The notes under the pieces were generated by a model. That model saw only the letters and a list, made by a program, of their open reading frames with translations. It searched no databases and was not told the DNA's origin. A stretch of DNA of 64,000 nucleotides from Osedax fenrisi. Its lineage: Eukaryota; Annelida; Polychaeta; Sabellida; Siboglinidae. Location of the stretch: positions 21,636,941-21,700,940 of the forward strand of contig OZ025243.1 of the NCBI GenBank assembly GCA_964019155.1, written 5' to 3'. The position numbers were made by a program, and so were the translations under genes. Below, piece after piece: positions 36,846 to 48,217 of the stretch; position 1 is the first letter of the stretch, and each line of letters starts with the position of its first letter.

Positions 36846-37372
36846 AACAGGTGAAGTATTCTAATGGAAATTCTGGTATATTGGATGGAACATCAATATT
36901 ATGCACAACAAATTATTCCATAGCTAGTAACGACTCATTAGAACCACTACAGAACTGTACTGACATTACACTAACTGATCACTATAAAGACTTACCAATT
37001 TATAATAGCTTATCGATATATAAATCTGATATTGTTAATTATAAAGCTGGATTTATAACGCGATCAATAAGAATAAAGATTAATTGTGATCAGTGTAATG
37101 CATTATATAGCCATAGAATTATATCAAAACTTATTAATCGTATAAATAGAGGTGGTTTAATAAATCCGTCTAAGGATTTTATCACCATTTGACTATATGT
37201 TGAAAAATTACTAACACCAGATAGTAGATGGGTTTTATCTAATGCTAAGATACGTAGATTGAAAGTGGCTTCTCTACGTAGTGTATCTGATACATTACTT
37301 ACACAACTTTTGCAACATTCATATGTAGCAGATGATTTAGGAATTTATCACGGTTTTATTTTTATTAAAAAT
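36846..37372 (+). pseudogene. P-element/THAP-like transposase C-terminus, copy B
   Basis: Same blocks as 26606-27161 (KAGFITRSIRIKINCDQCN, NRGGLINPSKDF, then KVASLRSVSDTLLTQLLQHS), with a one-codon deletion after the CDQCN motif. The GGL of the PS-containing motif is kept here but changed to GDL in copy A. Confidence 0.6.
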
Positions 37373-37429
37373 ATATAAATATAAGAATGTTTTAATTATA
37401 AAAATTAATTTATCAAAAATGTGTTACGC

Positions 37430-38235
37430 ATATTAAACTTGACAGTATGCAAAGAAATAAAAGTTTACAAATTTAACATTTGCATCACATTATATTATAA
37501 TTTTTATTTTATTAGAAACACGTTTGTCTCTTTCAACTATTCATAAAGGAGGTATTGTTATTAAAAAATGTCTCCAGGTTATTATATTATATTATCATAA
37601 ATTATATATGAATATATTTATTAAATATAATTTCATAAAAAAACCATTCTATATCTGATACTGCAAAAAATGTATTTTATATTATACAAAACTCTAGATA
37701 CATAGATATAGAATATAGAGATATTATTGATGAGAATATATCTAATAACTGTTTTTATGCACATTCAGTGTTTTATTAAGTATGTTAAAAGATAAGGAAA
37801 TCGAGATAAGAAGAAAATAAATTAAAAACATAATAGATGCCAGCTGGCATATCTATGACTATTAAACTTGACAGTATGCAAAGATATAAAAGTTTACAAA
37901 TTTAACATTTGCATCACATTATATTATAATTTTTATTTTATTAGAAACACGTTTGTCTCTTTCAACTATTCATAAAGGAGGTATTGTTATTAAAAAGTGT
38001 CTCCAAGGTTATTATATTATATTATCATAAATTATATATGAATATATTTATTAAATATAATTTCATAAAAACCATTCTACAAGGTTATTTTATATTATCA
38101 TAAATTATATATGAATATATTTATTAAATATAATTTCATAAAAACCATTCTACAAGGTTATTTTATATTATCATAAATTATATATGAATATATTTATTAA
38201 ATATAAATTCATAAAAAAACCATTCTATATCTGAT
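37430..38235. repeat. Repeated TE segment with local 72-bp triplication
   Basis: The ACTTGACAGTATGCAAAGA...TTCATAAAGGAGG segment occurs at 27200, 29250, 37430, 37860 and 38820. Within 38000-38220 the ACAAGGTTATTTTATATTAT-starting unit is repeated three times in tandem at about 72-bp spacing. No intact frame. Confidence 0.75.
37640..37850 (+). pseudogene. Unclassified TE protein, HSISDAAKNVFYIIQ family, fragment 2
   Basis: Same block as 28985-29220, here followed by LKDKEIEIRRK and a stop, then IKNIIDA. The stop replaces one codon compared with the read-through expected from the 39.9 kb copy. Confidence 0.45.
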
Positions 38236-38246
38236 GCTGCAAAAAA

Positions 38247-38625
38247 ATGTGTTATATGTGGAACTTTCCATATGCATCCGATATTTAGTTCACCGCAAAT
38301 TATTACATAATATGTTTACTGTCTGGCTAATTAGGGCGACGCACGCAATGCATGCGACTGCACTTGCATCCCGAATTAGCCAGTACAATATTGGAACTTC
38401 GGTCGTAGTCATTATTAGTACCACACACATCTAGGTACACGCCTACATGGCACGTCAGTGCCATGTGTTCTTGCCATTCCAATAAAGCTTTGACGCTTTC
38501 TTACGTATCTCTCCTCTTGTCGGCTTACTCGTCACGCTCACCCTCACGTCTTGCGTGCATTCACACTAATAAATATGCCAACCCTCAACACCCGTCTTCT
38601 TACGTACTCAACCACATAACAAAAT
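38247..38625. other. GC-richer insertion with stem-loop, unknown origin
   Basis: Interrupts the HSISDAAKN repeat: AAAAAATG on the left, AAAATGTATTTTATATTATA resuming on the right. It contains a possible stem CTGGCTAATTAGGG / CCCGAATTAGCCAG (about 38320-38385), a palindrome CATGGCACGTCAGTGCCATG (38448-38467) and a pyrimidine-rich 3' part with CACGTCTTGCGTGC and ACTCGTCACGCTC, words shared with the insertion at 29974. CCAATAAAGC at 38479 resembles a poly-A signal context. Not a recognisable RNA class. Confidence 0.4.
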
Positions 38626-38830
38626 GTATTTTATATTATACAAAACTCTAGATACATAGATATAGAATATAGAGATGTTATTGATGAGAGCTTATCTAAT
38701 AACTGTTTTTATGCACATTCAGAGTGTTTTATTAAGTATGTTAAAAGATAAGGAAGTCGACATAAGAAGAAAACCAATTAAAAACATAATAGATGCCAGC
38801 TGGCATATCTATTGCTATTAAACTTGACAG
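38625..38830 (+). pseudogene. Unclassified TE protein fragment 3
   Basis: Continuation of the interrupted repeat after the 38247 insertion, up to the LLNLTV (ACTTGACAGT) junction. Broken by stops. Confidence 0.4.
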
Positions 38831-38939
38831 TATGCAAAGAAATAAAATTTAACATTTGCATCACATTATATTATAATTTTTTTTTATTAGAAACACGTTT
38901 GGCTCTTTCATAAAGGAGATATTTTTATCAAGGTTATTT

Positions 38940-39580
38940 TATATTATCATAAATTATACATGAATATATTCATTAAATATAATTTGAAATTTAAGTCTCG
39001 AAATTACAATGATACATTTAATTTAGTAAATGCCGTAATAATTATTATGAATATAAACTTTAATTAATACTCATAGAATTAATCATTTATTAAATGAGCA
39101 ATAAACAAATGTGGTTAAATTAGGTAGATATATAAATAATATGAATATTAAATGAATCTATAAATAATAATAGGGTATTTTAATTCTTATAAAAATGATA
39201 AAAATTAGATAATTTAAGTATATTAAATATCATCTTTATAAGGATGATATACTTCTATATAGTACTATATATCAACATAGTATTGCTCATCATAATGATT
39301 TATCCAAATATTCAAATAATATACATATTTGGCTAACAAATAAGTTTTAATACTACAAAATCAAAATTAATTAACATTCCTAGTTCTTATGATGACTTTC
39401 GATTATATCAATTAATAATATATATTATATAATGATTGATCCATATTCCAAATTGAAATACCTTGGAATAATTATTATCCGCGATATGTCACTGATTCAA
39501 CATATACCAAGTATCTGTAATAAAGCTAGCCATAACCTATATAACATTTGGCATATACGTAATTTAAAAATTAATTTATA
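38940..39580 (+). pseudogene. Non-LTR retrotransposon RT fragment, copy 3
   Basis: Third copy of the KDDILLYSTIYQHS ... YLGIIIIRDMSL segment (about 39240-39520). Colinear with 28246-28795 with small indels. Confidence 0.65.
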
Positions 39581-39779
39581 TAATTAATTTTGAAAAATTC
39601 AAATTCAAAATTAATTTTACAACAAAACATAACTGTGATGCAGATTATTTATATAAAATAAGGAACCAGGAAAAATGCACCATACTAGATTGTTAACTCA
39701 GGCAAATAATATATTAAGGCTATATATATCGACAATTAATCCAACTAAAAATTAAAATATATTAGCAAACTACATTATA

Positions 39780-40284
39780 AGAGTATATGCCACATCACAT
39801 TTTACAATAAAAAAAACCATTCTATATCTGATGCTGCAAAAAATGTATTTTATATTATAAAAAATTCTAGATAATTATTGTTATGCACATTCAGTGTTTT
39901 ATTAAGTATGTTAAAATATAATAGATGCCAGAAAAAATAAAAATACCTATATTAGAACTTTTGAACTACAAAATATATATTTTAATGCTGATTACTATTA
40001 TGAAATAAATATTAATATACATATATATATATGAATCAAGGTTAACTCATAATATTGAAGATAATACACTAAATAATTACCTGAATATGCATTTTGAAGA
40101 AATTACATTTGAATATCCCTGTCATAACCAAGCCGTTGAGAGATTTATTCAAGATGTCAGCAAGGTTTCTCTAATAATGACCGGTGAACAATCTAGAGAT
40201 GGGAAAATATTAAATATAATGAAATCACGAAAATCAATAGCAACATTTAATACAAAAAAAAATATTTTATTTATAATTAATTAA
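39780..40284 (+). pseudogene. Unclassified TE protein, C-terminal part
   Basis: Runs from the SISDAAKNV block through ARKNKNTYIRTFELQNIYFN to FEYPCHNQAVERFIQDVSKV and MKSRKSIATFNTK, ending at TAA 40282-40284. The PCHxQAVER motif followed by RDGxI and a basic SRxKxxxF tail is how I recognise an uncharacterised protein family present in many copies in arthropod and mollusc genomes. The 65-codon ORF starting at 40087 is only its end; the frame stays open back to about 40050. Internal deletion and stops: not functional. Confidence 0.5.
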
Positions 40285-41564
40285 AAAATATAACTTCATG
40301 AATATATATATTATTAAATGTATTTATTTTGTTGAACATATTATACCTACCATTATATATAATCACGTATATTGTCTGTTATTCATTTTGTTGTTATATT
40401 TATTTTTATTTTTATAATAAATTATTAAATTATAGATTATTATCCTATAACATTTAATAATAAATATAAATAATAACCTTTACTTCAAATTCTTTGAAGT
40501 ATACCTTATTATTCGCAAATAATTCTCCAATATGAATTGTAGAATTCTATGGAATTTAAGAATTCATTACTAAATAATTAGTGCAATATTGAAATTTTAT
40601 ATAATTTAAATATAATTATTTTTATAACTTCTAAATTAATATACATATCTAAAACAACACCAAAAAAAGTATATCATTAAATATTAACTATTTATTAATT
40701 CTAAATTACTATTATATATTATAATAATTTAGATTCCTATTGTAAGTAGAACGCTATGTATTTAAATATAATTTGAATATAGTATTGTTTATTATATGTT
40801 TACTTTTAAATATGGATTACTGTCGTATAAAATAGAAAATATTTAAATACAATTATTTAATATTATTATTTGAAAAGTTTTAAAGTACGCTTTTGTTTGA
40901 ATTTGAGTGAGCTGAAGTTTAGTTTTCCTGTAGAATTTTATCCATTTTAAGTTACATTAAATTAACCCGCTTGACCAAAAATACCACTAATGTATCTGTC
41001 AGATACTATCTGATATGTATACATATCTAAACATATATTTCCACATATACACTGAGTGTGTCGAAATATTGTTATATATTTTTTGTGGTCTATTATTCGA
41101 CATAGGATAATACGGGGGTGTTTATGAACGTCCCATTATTTAATTAAATTTGCTTTACCTAGACCAAATAAAAGGTGGTATAGAGATAAAATAATAGTTA
41201 AATAAATTAGATTGCGTTATACATATTATAAATATATATTTTTTATAAATGGAAGAGTATTCAAATTTTTTCAAACGTATTTTAAATTGTGTGTATTCAA
41301 ATAAAATAATTTTATAGATATACTATTATTATTTAACTAGTTCATACCAAAAAGTAGCCAGATTATCTGGAAGATATTTAATGGATATCTGCGAGAATTT
41401 AGACGGTTTTTTTCGTTTTTAATTCGTTAATTAATATAGTATATATGTATAATAAATAATATTCTCAACATTTTGAAAAGAACAATCACAATTACATAAT
41501 AAGTATGGTATATCAAATATAAATGATTAGTTAAATTATAATATTAAGATTATAAATTAAAGCA
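40285..41564. other. AT-rich stretch without a gene
   Basis: Nothing recognisable on either strand. Confidence 0.5.
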
Positions 41565-41822
41565 GGTTTAGGATCGAATGAACTTTACGATCAACGGACA
41601 TCGATATCGGTCAATAATAAAGTTAATTTAATTGCATATATTTTAGCATATAAGATTAACTTTACAATCGACGGGCATCTGTACATATAATAAAGTGAAC
41701 TTAATGATCGACGAATATCATTTCCATAGTTACTATGATAGTATAGCATATCAAATTAACTTTAGGATTGACGGACATCTATGTCTGTTGATTGTAAAGT
41801 TTACGCTGATCCCAGGTTTATG
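41565..41822. mobile_element. Foldback element with AACTTTACGATCAACGGACAT ends
   Basis: The left end GGTTTAGGATCG then GAACTTTACGATCAACGG is mirrored on the right (TTGATTGTAAAGTTTACG then CTGATCCCAGGTTTA). Internal direct copies of AACTTTA..ATCGACGG.CATC at 41655, 41700 and 41760 make the whole element a chain of the same motif. Non-coding. Confidence 0.7.
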
Positions 41823-42285
41823 TTAATTATATAAGTATAAATAATAAAAAATTAATAAATTAATATGAAAATATATTATTAATAATAATAATATATAATT
41901 TATTAAAATGAATAATTAAATTAAACGTGTCTATATGTAAATTGTAATACTCTACATCAAATCTTAATCATCTGATACACCTCATATTGTTATAATGTAT
42001 ATATATATATAAATCATATGTACATATATTATATTTAAAACAGAAAATATCTGGAATCTTGACAAATATCTGGACAATATCTAGAAACTAGATTATCCCC
42101 AAAATTTAATATTTACATATTCGAATATTAAATATTATATTTAAATATTTATGGAACTTCTATTTAATTATGGGATAAACTGAACTTTACGGTCAACGGA
42201 AAAATTAGATGGATATCGATGTCCGTCGATGCTAAAGTTAATATCATATTAAATATGATATGCTATACTATATAAATCGGAACAC

Positions 42286-43081
42286 GTTCATAACCGGCGC
42301 CAAAAATCTATGATTAATACTTTATTCAATATCGGAGCGCGCGCTTTCGCAATTGAGACTCCCGCCTCTAGATATAGACGTGTCATAATATATAGATAGT
42401 ATTTGACCTAGATCGTTATTGCTATATCTAGCCTAAGGTAAACTATAAACCTATGATTCCATATATAACTATAGTCATAATTCCTTTGTTAAAAAACTCG
42501 TGAATAAATGGGTGTGTGTCACACTGTGTGTGTGTGTGTATGTGTGTATGTATATATATAAAGTACGTATCTCGGATTATGGTCAAAAGCTTCGCAAATT
42601 AAACGCCCGCAAACTTGTTTATTCGAATTAGGGATTCTACAATAGCTTATGATTGGTCACTATAATTAGCGTATGTTTATTTATAGACTATCAATGATAG
42701 TCACTATCATACATGCAACGGCTTATAATTACCATATATTTATATATGTGTGTGTTTTATAAGCTCACTCGGGATGTAATCATTTACAGTAATGCAGCTA
42801 AAAAAACCTAAATAATATTAAAATTAACCCAACCAAATCAAACCAAACAAGTGAAAATAACTAAAACTATAAATATTAATGTTTCAACAAATAATAATAC
42901 GCTATTGTAAATTCAGTAATTCGAATAAACAATTTTGCGGGCGTTCAAATCGCGCATCAATCGCGAAGCTTTTGACCAGGTACCCGTATCTCTCTCAATA
43001 TATATACGTTTCAACTCCGAAAGCGTGAGCTGCGATATCGAATAAACTATTAGTCATATATTTTTGGCGCCGGTTATGAAC
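42286..43081. mobile_element. TIR element with GTTCATAACCGGCGCC ends
   Basis: Inverted arms of about 60 bp: GTTCATAACCGGCGCCAAAA continuing through TTTATTC.ATATCG to CGCTTTCG on both sides. Flanked by CAC on each side. The interior contains yet another TIR element. Confidence 0.85.
42563..42990. mobile_element. Innermost TIR element with TGGTCAAAAGCTTCGC ends
   Basis: TIRs share TGGTCAAAAGCTTCGC, AACGCCCGCAAA and TTGTTTATTCGAATTA, inverted at about 42576-42630 and 42915-42985. It sits inside 42286-43081. A copy of the TTCACTT...AGTGAAA-type repeat (42763-42865) lies inside it in turn. Confidence 0.8.
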
Positions 43082-43165
43082 CACAACCTATAAATCGATG
43101 TCCGTCGATCATTTAGTTCACTTGATTGTATTATATTTTATGTACATATGTCTGTCATTCGTAAA

Positions 43166-44662
43166 GATAATCTATTATAATATATATTCAAATATAATAA
43201 AATCAAATGATTATGAATATTTAGCCACGTCAAAATTAAATATTGCGGAAAATTAACTCTGCGGTAAACATATATTTGATTTTTATTACCCGATATTTAT
43301 GATAAATAATGTATTATATGATTATATATTATTATTATATATTTAAAATTTATTATAAATTAATATCTATATGAAAATTATGATAAATAATTTATTAAAT
43401 AATGATTATAATTTAATAAAAAAAAATTATAAAATTTATAATAAATTTTATAAATAATCAAATATATCTCACTTACCTTTAATCAGTGTATATGAATTTT
43501 ATTATCATATATAGTGAAATTCATTTGACTTCTTATGGTGTAAATTTATGTATGTGTCAATGTTTATATAGTCAAATATTTAATAATATAGGTTATAATT
43601 TTTAATATATGCAACATGTGCTTACAAGATCGAATATATTTGAGGATTCTAACATCATTGCAAAACAATATAATATGTCACCGATAATAAATTTGATAAA
43701 ACTCGGTTATTATGAACCGGATTATGAAGATAGTAAATTAAAAGTGTTGAATATATTGAATTTTTAATTATCTATATAACATGTTATAGGAGGTCTTGGT
43801 TATATCAATACCTCCTATAACATCGAGGTTATAGGATGTATTGGTTATATCCTATATCTTGTAATTCACTATATATATATATGTTGTTATGTACATCTCG
43901 TTATTTTATGAAATTATAATTAATTATGCTATTGGTATATTGTATTATGACGCGATAAACATATTGCGTTTTGTTCAGTCAATAAATAATAATAATAATA
44001 TAATATAAATTCACGGAGTTTTTAAATATATTACGTTTACTATTTGTTTTTATTTACGATTATTTAAGATAGTAATATATAATAAATTTGTTGTTTTATT
44101 TACAAATTTAAATTTAAGATAATTAATTATTCGAAAATAATAGTATACAATATTGTATAATTTCTAGTAATAAGAAGTGGCCACGACGTGCTCAGAGCGG
44201 AAATAGGAAAGTAACATCTAAAAAGGTATTATATATGATGATGGTGATGGTGATATACATTTATTAGGCACAACACAAATATATACACGCTCCTCTTAGT
44301 TCACGCGAATGAAACATAAGTAAAATAACAAACAATAACAACAACAAAATAATAACAATAACATATACCCGAACTATATTTTAATACGAATACAAATTAT
44401 TTTAAATACAATAAGTTATATAACAAATATATCACTTTAGGACCTACAGTTTAGGTGGACGATTTATAGTTGCAACTGGAATACAATTGGATTTAAGTTT
44501 GGTAGTAAAAAAAAGGTAAGGGGCATATTCGATATTTTACCCGGGTATATAATATATATATATATTAATTAGTAACGGATATATAATTGAAGGGAGAACT
44601 AGTAAGATAATAGATGAGAATGCGCGCTTCTGGATTGTAGGAAATATATATATATATATCTA

Positions 44663-44724
<62 letters not shown>

Positions 44725-45086
44725 CTAGTATAGCGATACTGAGATGTTATGGAATAATGTAGATAACAAACATCGCTAAATTTGATGACGTGGCACGAAA
44801 CTTAAGACGTGTTTACACTGTCAATAAAATAGTCGCAGATTAGAATCCACGACCCTCTCTACGACCCCCTCTATGACCCCCCTTTTCATTATGTTGTAGA
44901 AGTATGACAACATGTACATACGCCTAGATACGGCCTAATTGTAGTTTGCGTAGATTAGACACTGCGAGTTGAATATATCAACATTGTTTATCATATGTAG
45001 TAGTAGTACTTGCAGGTACTACTGGTATAGATTAATAGGTATTTCTATATATATATATATAAATACATCAAACTTCCTGCAAAGAT
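43166..45086. other. Mixed AT-rich stretch, possible exon scrap and LINE 3' remnants
   Basis: 43786-43858 holds two adjacent hairpins (GTTATAGGAGGT/ACCTCCTATAAC and ATAGGAT/ATCCTAT). At 44164-44225 an acceptor-like TTTCTAG is followed by about 60 bp open in one frame (basic residues KKWPRRAQSGNRK) and a GTATTA donor; this could be an upstream exon of the HMG-box gene but the phases do not match exon 46614. 44240-44640 looks like the 3' end of a minus-strand LINE. A TA array lies at 44642-44722. Confidence 0.3.
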
Positions 45087-45330
45087 ACATGTGTGGCTCA
45101 GTTGGCTAAGGCTTCAGACACACAAGCAGTAGGACGCGGGTTCATGGATCCCGTCCGGACCATTCAAATAGGTCTTAGGATCTATCTTATATAATAGTGT
45201 ATACATAAATGATCAGCTCTCGTTATAGCCATGGATTATTGACATATATGGTTATAAGTGAAAACTGTATCTAAGTTCCTGGGATGGGATGAAAGGACTC
45301 CAACAAATAAAAATAACAATAACATATACA
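45087..45330 (+). mobile_element. tRNA-derived SINE, copy 2
   Basis: Head GTGTGGCTCAGTTGGCTAAGG (A box), AGTAGGACGCGGGTTCATGG (altered B box), CGTCCGGACCATT; body to AAAGGACTCCAACAAATAAA; tail AATAACAATAACAT. Colinear with copies 1, 3 and 4, with deletions. Confidence 0.9.
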
Positions 45331-45617
45331 CATATTAATAAATTATAATAAATAGAATATCTACAAACTAAACAAAGTATCGAATTTAAATTTTTTTATA
45401 AATTATTCTAAATTGATATTATCGAATGTTAATATTATAATTACAATTTATCATCGTTATAAAATATACCACTCTTACATAACATACACTACTTTTAATA
45501 AGGTACTATTCCAGGATAATATTGCTATAGGACTATAGCAATTACTACGAAGTGTAGCTATGAATGTACAAAACAACAACAAGAAAAGTAGTGTAAGTTA
45601 TATATATATATATATGT

Positions 45618-45675
<58 letters not shown>

Positions 45676-45712
45676 TGTTTGCGAGTATGTGTGTTGTGTG
45701 TGTGTGTGTGGG
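45618..45712. repeat. (TG)n microsatellite
   Basis: Long TG run with a few interruptions. It creates Cys/Val and Thr/His frames that are not genes. Confidence 0.97.
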
Positions 45713-46441
45713 TCGGTGTTGGCGTGTATATACCATCGATATAAAGAAATATATTATACTTTTTTATATGTATGGTACATTTTTAAGATTTTCATTAAGA
45801 TATTTAAGTATACTTAATACTATATAGTATTAAGTATAATTAACCGAATACTTGAGATGTTATGTATATTGGTAATGTATGACAATACATGTATTTCGTT
45901 GTCTTGGTAACAACGATCAACACTAAATCTATGTTATGTGGTACATGCATGTAATGTATTTAATAGATTTCATATTTCGTTGAGATATATCCAAGACATG
46001 CACCTATATCGTAGAGCACCTATATTCCTATGTATACTACTATTACATGTCACGTAACTATATAGAGTATACAGCCTAGGGTATAGTGTATACAGTTATA
46101 TTCAGTAGTAGTTGTGTAGGCTACTGTTGTTGATGTAAGTCCTTGTCACGTGTGAAGTGTTTAGTGTTAGTGGCGTGTTTAGTGTCAGTGTTCAGTGTGC
46201 ATGCATACTTAATTAACTTAATGCTGCATTATGTTACTTATTATTGTCAGAAGTCAAAAGTGCTAGTCGTATAAGCTGATTTCTATGTATCTCTTATGAT
46301 AAGTTAATTATGTTATAAAATATATAACACATACTATATATATATATAATATTTTATATAATATAATTCAATTATACATTTAGATGACTGGAAAGATATC
46401 CAGATTGTGTTAGTTTAATATATACTTTCTTATACATATAC

Positions 46442-46502
<61 letters not shown>

Positions 46503-46613
46503 CATATGTGTGAAGTACTGAAGGTACAAGGGTAAAGTATTCATTATTTCCGCACACAGTGTGCGACGCACTACACATATACCACGTGATGTCTACCTAA
46601 CCCCGCCCGCCAG

Positions 46614-46725
46614 GTTCCGTGATGTCCACCGAACACAGAATTGCGTATGTTTCGTACAGCAAGACGATGAGGGATGAACTCAGGTCGCAACGTAGGGGAC
46701 TCTCGTACTACGATATCAACAAGAG
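46614..46725 (+). CDS. HMG-box-like gene, domain exon A, copy 1
   Basis: A 112-bp exon between a CAG acceptor (46611-46613) and a GTATAC donor at 46726. It enters in phase 1 and leaves in phase 2. It encodes the first half of an HMG-box-like DNA-binding domain: HRIAYVSYSKTMRDELRSQ, then LSYYDINKR, matching HMG-box helices 1 and 2 (A-Y/F-x-x-Y/F-S ... R-x-x-L ... E/D-I-x-K-x-L). The usual Arg-Pro before the first aromatic is replaced by His-Arg. The frame is readable up to the acceptor; an in-exon ATG at 46622 could serve as a start only if there is no upstream exon. Exon B of the same box is at 48094. Base composition is clearly less AT-rich than the flanks. A near-identical arrangement is at 53308. 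HMG boxes bend DNA in the minor groove in the nucleus; the specific role is unknown. Confidence 0.75.
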
Positions 46726-46799
46726 GTATACATACGTGTATTCATACACAAGTAAACACACACACACACACATATATATATATTAGTGATGTAAATGAT

Positions 46800-47060
46800 G
46801 CTCAAATCTAATGCATCGATGCAGTCTCAGTCTCGGTCACCTAAATAATCGATGTAGTCTCAGTGTCAAAAGTATCATTTAAGTTTCAGAATGGGTTACC
46901 TAAACCGTCGATGCAGTCTCAGATTATATATACAATGCATTGCTATTAACTCATTCTTATTAAAGGCATCATTTAAATTTTAGTCTCAGTTTTCATAAGA
47001 TCAATATAGTTTCATTGTCAGTTACCAGAATCATTATTTTGTATATAAAACGACAATAAT
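46800..47060. repeat. GATGCAGTCTCAG-containing imperfect repeats
   Basis: ATCGATG.AGTCTCAG recurs at about 46818, 46850 and 46910, with GTTACC/GGTCACC between. Probably the 5' part of a TE insert in the exon A-exon B intron; related words (GTCTC) reappear in the minisatellite at 47745. Confidence 0.5.
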
Positions 47061-47199
47061 TTCATTTCAATAAATAATACACAATACAAACTATCAGATA
47101 AGGAAAACAATCTCGGAGTGTCAATTGATAAGATTCTTAATATGTTCATAAACGAAAAAGTCAAATCAGCCAACTATAAATTGCATTATATTATAATTA

Positions 47200-47490
47200 T
47201 TATTTAAAATGTGTTATTAATACATGTAAATTTCTAATAAAACCTAGTTATATCTATATTTGACTATTGTAACATACGTTTAATTAATTTACCTGCTTAT
47301 CAGTTAATGCCATTAAATAAAATAATTCGATCGTCAATACGCGTATTATATAAATTACCACCAAGATCAATATACCATACGATCAGTATAACTGAACTGA
47401 TGCTACAACAACACCTACTACTAGTAGGCTATTACCAATTAATTGCCGCATTATTTATAAATTACTGGCAACTACACATTTTATAGATAT
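47200..47490 (+). pseudogene. Non-LTR retrotransposon RT C-terminal fragment in HMG intron, copy 1
   Basis: Shares more than 150 bp with 54977-55235: CCTGCTTATCAGTTAATGCC, ATTCGATCGTCAATACGCGT and CTGAACTGATGCTACAACAA. It encodes the IIRSSIRVLYKLPPR and ISITELMLQQH blocks of LINE RT C-terminal regions (N-x-x-x-R-x-x-x-x-L-P ... I-T-E-L). Deleted after the LLQQH part relative to the other copy. Confidence 0.65.
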
Positions 47491-47744
47491 TATATTGATT
47501 ATAATCAATAATCAAATCAATTATCTATAATTATAGATTGAGAAAACGGTTATATTTTGTACTTTTTAAAATATTTTTAAAATATGAGAGATAGGATGAG
47601 TATATTATAAACAAAATAGCCACATATCTATACAACTAATTAATAATATATCACATAATATATGAAACATTAATAAACATATGGATATATATAAACATTA
47701 TGTTTAAAATGTAACTTCAAAAAAGCATCATTTCGGCTCGATTA

Positions 47745-47908
47745 TATTTTGTAAGAGTCTCATCTTGGCTCTGGCTCATTTGACTAGAATCTCGGCTAGG
47801 CTCGGGCTCATTTGGTTAGAGTCTCGTCTCGGCTCGGGCTCGTTTGACTAGAGTCTCGGCTCGGCTCGGGCTCGTTTGGCTAGAGTCTCGGTTCGGCTCG
47901 GGCTCGTT
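47745..47908. repeat. 32-bp minisatellite GGCTCGGGCTCGTTTG
   Basis: About five units of 32 bp (CTAGAGTCTCGGCTCGGCTC then GGGCTCGTTTGG), with divergence at the left end. Strongly GC-rich for this locus, and it lies in the intron between the two HMG-box exons. Confidence 0.9.
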
Positions 47909-48093
47909 TTTTTACTAAAGTATTAATAATTCCAATAATTCATATTACAATTTATAATATAATATATATATATATATATATAATAAATTTGTTTGTTTTA
48001 TTAATTATAATAAATTATTAAGACTCGCATTATAATTATGATATCGGGTATAATTAATAAATTAATGAATAATCTCGTAATTTCTCTCTGAAG

Positions 48094-48217
48094 GATACTT
48101 AAGGAATGGGCACGCCTATCTTCAGATGACAAGATGGCACTTTACCACGAGAAGATGATCACCAAGTACAGTTCTGTGTACAGATCTGTAGTAAGACGGC
48201 GGCCAGTAAAACGTAAG
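48094..48217 (+). CDS. HMG-box-like gene, domain exon B, copy 1
   Basis: A 124-bp exon between acceptor GAAG (48090-48093) and donor GTAAAT at 48218. It begins with the single base that completes the split Arg codon of exon A and ends in phase 0. It encodes ILKEWARLSSDDKMALYHEK, the third HMG-box helix pattern (L-x-x-x-W-x-x-L-S-x-x-x-K-x-x-Y), followed by a basic tail RSVVRRRPVKRK that could be a nuclear localisation or DNA-contact extension. Joined with 46614-46725 the two exons make one box of about 65 residues, near the usual 70-75. The conserved intron position inside the box (after NK) is shared with copy 2. No copy-1 version of the next exon was found before the second cassette begins. 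Confidence 0.75.

Larger units (their letters stand above)
42175..43165. mobile_element. Second AACTTTACGGTCAACGG element, split by nested insertions
   Basis: The left part 42178-42285 has GAACTTTACGGTCAACGG and ATCGATGTCCGTCGATGC. The right part 43082-43165 has ATCGATGTCCGTCGATCA and TCTGTCATTCGTAAAG. The middle is another TIR element. Same motif family as 41565-41822. Confidence 0.65.

Noticed and set aside
45545..45827. Cys/Val-rich and His/Thr-rich ORFs that resemble cysteine-rich peptides
   Set aside because: Produced by a (TG)n microsatellite; cysteines are strictly alternating.
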